From assembly GCA_037129475.1 (NCBI GenBank), contig JBAXUY010000069.1:1-15939 (forward strand): a stretch of DNA of 15,939 nt, given 5' to 3'. The stretch's first letter is position 1, and the number at the start of each line of letters is the position of its first letter. The position numbers were made by a program, and so were the translations under genes. Positions 13,838 to 15,939 of this stretch are shown here, piece by piece. A model generated the notes under the pieces. It was given only the letters and a program-made list of their open reading frames with translations. It had not been told where the DNA came from and did not search any database. Source of the stretch: RGVT01 sp037129475 (GTDB lineage: Bacteria; Planctomycetota; Planctomycetia; Pirellulales; UBA1268).

Positions 13838-13933
13838 GGCGATCGTCCACCACACCGCCAGCACTCCCATCAGGCCGACGAGCCGCTGTCCGACATGTCG
13901 GGCACCCGGCCGGTGATCGACGTCATTGCGCAT
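13796..13933 (-). CDS. Possible 45-residue single-pass membrane protein
   Basis: ATG at 13933, 25 nt after the ABC-F stop and on the same strand, so it could be cotranscribed. The product has one hydrophobic stretch, LVGLMGVLAVWWTIAL, flanked by basic residues (RHVGQR before, RKPR after), which fits a small inner-membrane protein. There is no Shine-Dalgarno, and a strong hairpin lies at the end of the ABC-F gene. Third-position G/C is about 78 percent. No homologue is recognised. Confidence 0.3.
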   Translation of the reverse strand: MRNDVDHRPGARHVGQRLVGLMGVLAVWWTIALRKPRDVHGTTEA

Positions 13934-13954
13934 GGCGGGCTCGCCCGGGCGCCG

Positions 13955-13978
13955 TCGGTCAGGCCGAGGCCTGACCGA
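13955..13978 (-). terminator. Strong hairpin over the ABC-F stop codon
   Basis: Perfect 11-bp arms (TCGGTCAGGCC and GGCCTGACCGA) flank a 2-nt centre. The TGA stop of the ABC-F gene (13961-13959) lies inside the stem. No U-run follows, so it is not a classic intrinsic terminator. It resembles the REP-like palindromes in size but lacks the GTAG foot. Confidence 0.45.
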
Positions 13979-15767
13979 GCTCCTCCTGGAGTGCGAGCCA
14001 GCGTTCCTCGGCGGCGGAGAGTTTTTCGGCGACGGCCGTCATGTCGCCGTGCAGCCGGAGGGCATCGTCGGGGTCGGTGGCGGCCAGGAGCGCCGCCTGC
14101 CGCTCACGTTTCTCGGCGTCGAGCCGAGCGATCGTGCGTTCGAGCGTGGCGATCTCCTTGCGCAGGGCCCGGTCGCTTTTGTCCGGTGCCCGCGCTGTCG
14201 CGGCGGGCGGTGCCGGCGGCTTCCCCGGAGACTTTCCGCGCCGGCCATCCGCGGCCTCCGCGTCGTCGATCTCGCGCGTGACCGCCGCGACGTAGGCGGC
14301 GTAGTCGCCGAGGGAGTTTACGACACGGCGGTCCCTCACCTCGATCACCGTCGTGGCCACCGTCTTCATGAACGAGCGATCATGGCTCGTGAAGACTACG
14401 GTGCCTTGGTAGTCGACGAGCGCCCGGGCGAGCGCATCGACCGTCTCCACGTCGAGATGGTTGCCGGGCTCGTCGAGCACCAGCACGTTGAAGGGGCCGA
14501 GCAAGAGCCCTGCCATGCAGAGCCGGGCCCGCTCGCCGCCAGACAGCACGCTGATCCGCTTTTCGACCGCCTTGCCACGAAACAGCATCGCTCCGGCGAG
14601 GTCGAGGATCTGCTGCTGCTTCGTCCCTGTCCGCGCGGCCCGTTCGAGGTGTCCGAGCACGGTATCGTCGGGCGGCAGGCTCGTGTAGACGTGCTGGGCG
14701 TAGACGCCGAGCTCGCAGCCGTAGCCCCACTTCACCTGGCCGGCCAGTGGCGGAAGGGATCCCACCAGCGTCCGCAGGAACGTCGTCTTTCCCTGGCCGT
14801 TGTCACCCACGATCGCGGCCCGCGATCCGTGGACGATCTCGAGCTCGATTCCGGCGGCAATCGTGCGGGCCGGGGCGTCGGGCGTGGCCGCATAGCCGAT
14901 CGCGAGGTCGCGGCAGCGGACGGCCGGACCCTGGCGGGGGGCGACCATCGGGCAGCGGATCGCCGCCGTCGGTGCGGCCGTCTCGACCTCCTCGAGTTCG
15001 AGCCGGTCGAGCTGCTTGCTCTTCGACTTGGCCCGCGAGGCCGTGGAGGCCCGGGCCTTGTTGCGGGCGATAAAATCCTCGAGCTGTCGACGCTTGGCGA
15101 GCACGGCGGCGTTCGTCCGCTCCACATGCTCGAGTTTTTCCCGTTGGTGAAGCAGGAACGCCTCGACCTTGCCCGGAAACACCGTCAGCTCGCCCTGTGA
15201 GAGGTCGAGCGTCTGATCGCAGGTCGCGCTCAGAAACGCCCGGTCGTGCGACACGATCAGGGCCGCCTCGCGGTAGCCCCGAAGAAAATGCTCGAGCAGG
15301 ATCTGCGTGCGCAGGTCGAGGAAGTTCGTCGGCTCGTCGAGCAGCAGCAGCGTGGGCTCGTGGAGGAGCAGGGCGGCGAGCTTGACCCGGGTCTGCCAGC
15401 CGCCCGAAAGTTCCTGCACGGGGCCGGCGAGATGCTGCGTTTTCAGCTCGAACTGCCCGGCCACCTCGCCGCACTTCCAGTCGGGCTGGCCGCTGTCGCG
15501 CATCAGGAACTCGAGCGCCGTCTCGCCGGGCAGAAAGGGATCGTGCTGCCGCAGGTAGCCGAGTTTGAGCCGGGGATGGCGGACGATCTCGCCCGAGTCG
15601 AGTTCCTCCTCGCCGAGGATGATCCGGAGGAGCGTGCTCTTGCCGGCGCCGTTGCGACCGATGAACCCGATCTTGCCGTCATCGGTGATCGTGGCCGAGG
15701 CGTCGTCGAGGAGCACCTGGTCGCCGTAGCGCTTCGAAACGTTCTTGATGTCGAGGAGAACCGCCAT
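13959..15767 (-). CDS. ABC-F family ATPase (Uup/EttA-like)
   Basis: A 602-residue protein with two ATP-binding domains and no membrane segments, as in ABC-F proteins that act on ribosomes. Domain 1 has Walker A GRNGAGKST (37-45), signature LSGGW (120-124), Walker B LLLLDEPTNFLD and H-loop SHDR (H174). The inter-domain linker is rich in Arg/Lys (about 225-257). Domain 2 has Walker A GDNGQGKTT (321-329), signature LSGGER (409-414), Walker B LVLDEPGNHLD (D432, E433) and H-loop SHDR (H462). The second motif has Gly435 where most ABC-F proteins have Thr (DEPTNHLD). A Pro/Ala/Lys linker leads to a C-terminal coiled coil (about 530-600), as in Uup. It likely aids translation or ribosome rescue; antibiotic resistance is not indicated. 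Confidence 0.9.
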   Translation of the reverse strand: MAVLLDIKNVSKRYGDQVLLDDASATITDDGKIGFIGRNGAGKSTLLRIILGEEELDSGEIVRHPRLKLGYLRQHDPFLPGETALEFLMRDSGQPDWKCGEVAGQFELKTQHLAGPVQELSGGWQTRVKLAALLLHEPTLLLLDEPTNFLDLRTQILLEHFLRGYREAALIVSHDRAFLSATCDQTLDLSQGELTVFPGKVEAFLLHQREKLEHVERTNAAVLAKRRQLEDFIARNKARASTASRAKSKSKQLDRLELEEVETAAPTAAIRCPMVAPRQGPAVRCRDLAIGYAATPDAPARTIAAGIELEIVHGSRAAIVGDNGQGKTTFLRTLVGSLPPLAGQVKWGYGCELGVYAQHVYTSLPPDDTVLGHLERAARTGTKQQQILDLAGAMLFRGKAVEKRISVLSGGERARLCMAGLLLGPFNVLVLDEPGNHLDVETVDALARALVDYQGTVVFTSHDRSFMKTVATTVIEVRDRRVVNSLGDYAAYVAAVTREIDDAEAADGRRGKSPGKPPAPPAATARAPDKSDRALRKEIATLERTIARLDAEKRERQAALLAATDPDDALRLHGDMTAVAEKLSAAEERWLALQEELGQASA

Positions 15768-15831
15768 GCACCGCCACGAACAGTTCGTCCACCTGCAAGG
15801 CAGGCGCTCAATCCCAACTTCCAGCGACCGC

Positions 15832-15853
15832 GATACCGCGTCGCGCGGGTATC
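15832..15853 (-). other. Inverted repeat just downstream of tRNA-Ser
   Basis: On the minus strand, GATAC-C-CGCG pairs with CGCGGTATC around CGA, a 9-bp stem with one bulged C, beginning 3 nt after the tRNA 3' end. It could assist 3' processing or partial termination before the ABC-F gene. There is no U-run. Confidence 0.3.
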
Positions 15854-15855
15854 AA

Positions 15856-15937
15856 CGGAGGGCATGGGACTCGAACCCACAACCCCTTTCGGGGCACGAC
15901 ATTTCCAGTGTCGCCGCTAGCCATTCGCTTACCCTCC
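15856..15937 (-). tRNA. tRNA-Ser (anticodon GGA)
   Basis: Complete 82-nt gene without an encoded CCA. The acceptor stem pairs GGAGGGT with GCCCTCC. The anticodon stem CGACA/TGTCG holds loop CTGGAAA, anticodon GGA at 15906-15904, reading UCC and UCU. A long variable arm, CCCC-GAAA-GGGG, is typical of class II tRNA-Ser. The T-arm has GTGGG and CCCAT around TTCGAGT. The D-stem looks weak, as is common in tRNA-Ser. The ABC-F gene starts 88 bp downstream on the same strand. Confidence 0.93.
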
Positions 15938-15939
15938 AA

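Larger units (their letters stand above)
13425..13954. other. Intergenic region with two doubtful small ORFs
   Basis: About 530 bp between the WYL gene and the ABC-F gene, both on the minus strand, with no convincing gene. The part next to the WYL gene (13425-13650) shows only weak -10-like motifs. The two small ORFs further along are listed separately. No RNA gene or REP-like palindrome was seen in it. Confidence 0.5.

Noticed and set aside
15856..15937. tRNA-Ser as an integration site for a mobile element
   Set aside because: No integrase, direct repeat of the tRNA 3' end or foreign-looking genes are present beside it.

Overview
This is a GC-rich bacterial window of densely packed genes with strong G/C third-position bias. 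Stop-start overlaps of ATGA or GTGA type are common. Gene content (WYL regulator, PqaA-like protein, FIST protein, GlgE/maltokinase, geranylgeranyl-reductase-like flavoprotein) and gene-end palindromes with a GTAG foot suggest a member of the Planctomycetota. That assignment is a recollection-based inference, not proven by the window. No phage, integrase, transposase or CRISPR locus was found.

Left part, plus strand: the 3' end of a cardiolipin synthase-like gene (1-212) runs into a first palindrome array. A methionine-salvage operon follows: mtnB (dehydratase), mtnD (acireductone dioxygenase) and mtnC (enolase-phosphatase), then a FIST-domain protein. mtnB has a good sigma70-like promoter placed so that its mRNA would be leaderless. 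After a second palindrome array come a small Pro/Ala-rich lipoprotein and a two-gene operon of a SAM methyltransferase and a FAD oxidoreductase. A third array precedes glgE-mak, two enzymes of the trehalose-to-alpha-glucan (GlgE) pathway. TreS is not present here.

Right part, minus strand: a WYL regulator, a PqaA-like alpha/beta hydrolase and an adenine deaminase form one operon (13424 down to 9923). It converges on glgE-mak across a fourth palindrome array. A roughly 530-bp gap holds only two doubtful small ORFs. Then come an ABC-F ATPase and a complete tRNA-Ser(GGA) at the window edge.

The most notable feature is the set of 16 short palindromes (20-22 bp, four sequence subfamilies) in four arrays at transcription-unit ends. 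Most carry a 5' GTAG (or CTAC when inverted), the hallmark of REP elements mobilised by REP-associated tyrosine transposases (RAYT/TnpA-REP). In three genes this GTAG supplies the TAG stop codon, whereas nearly all other genes here stop with TGA.
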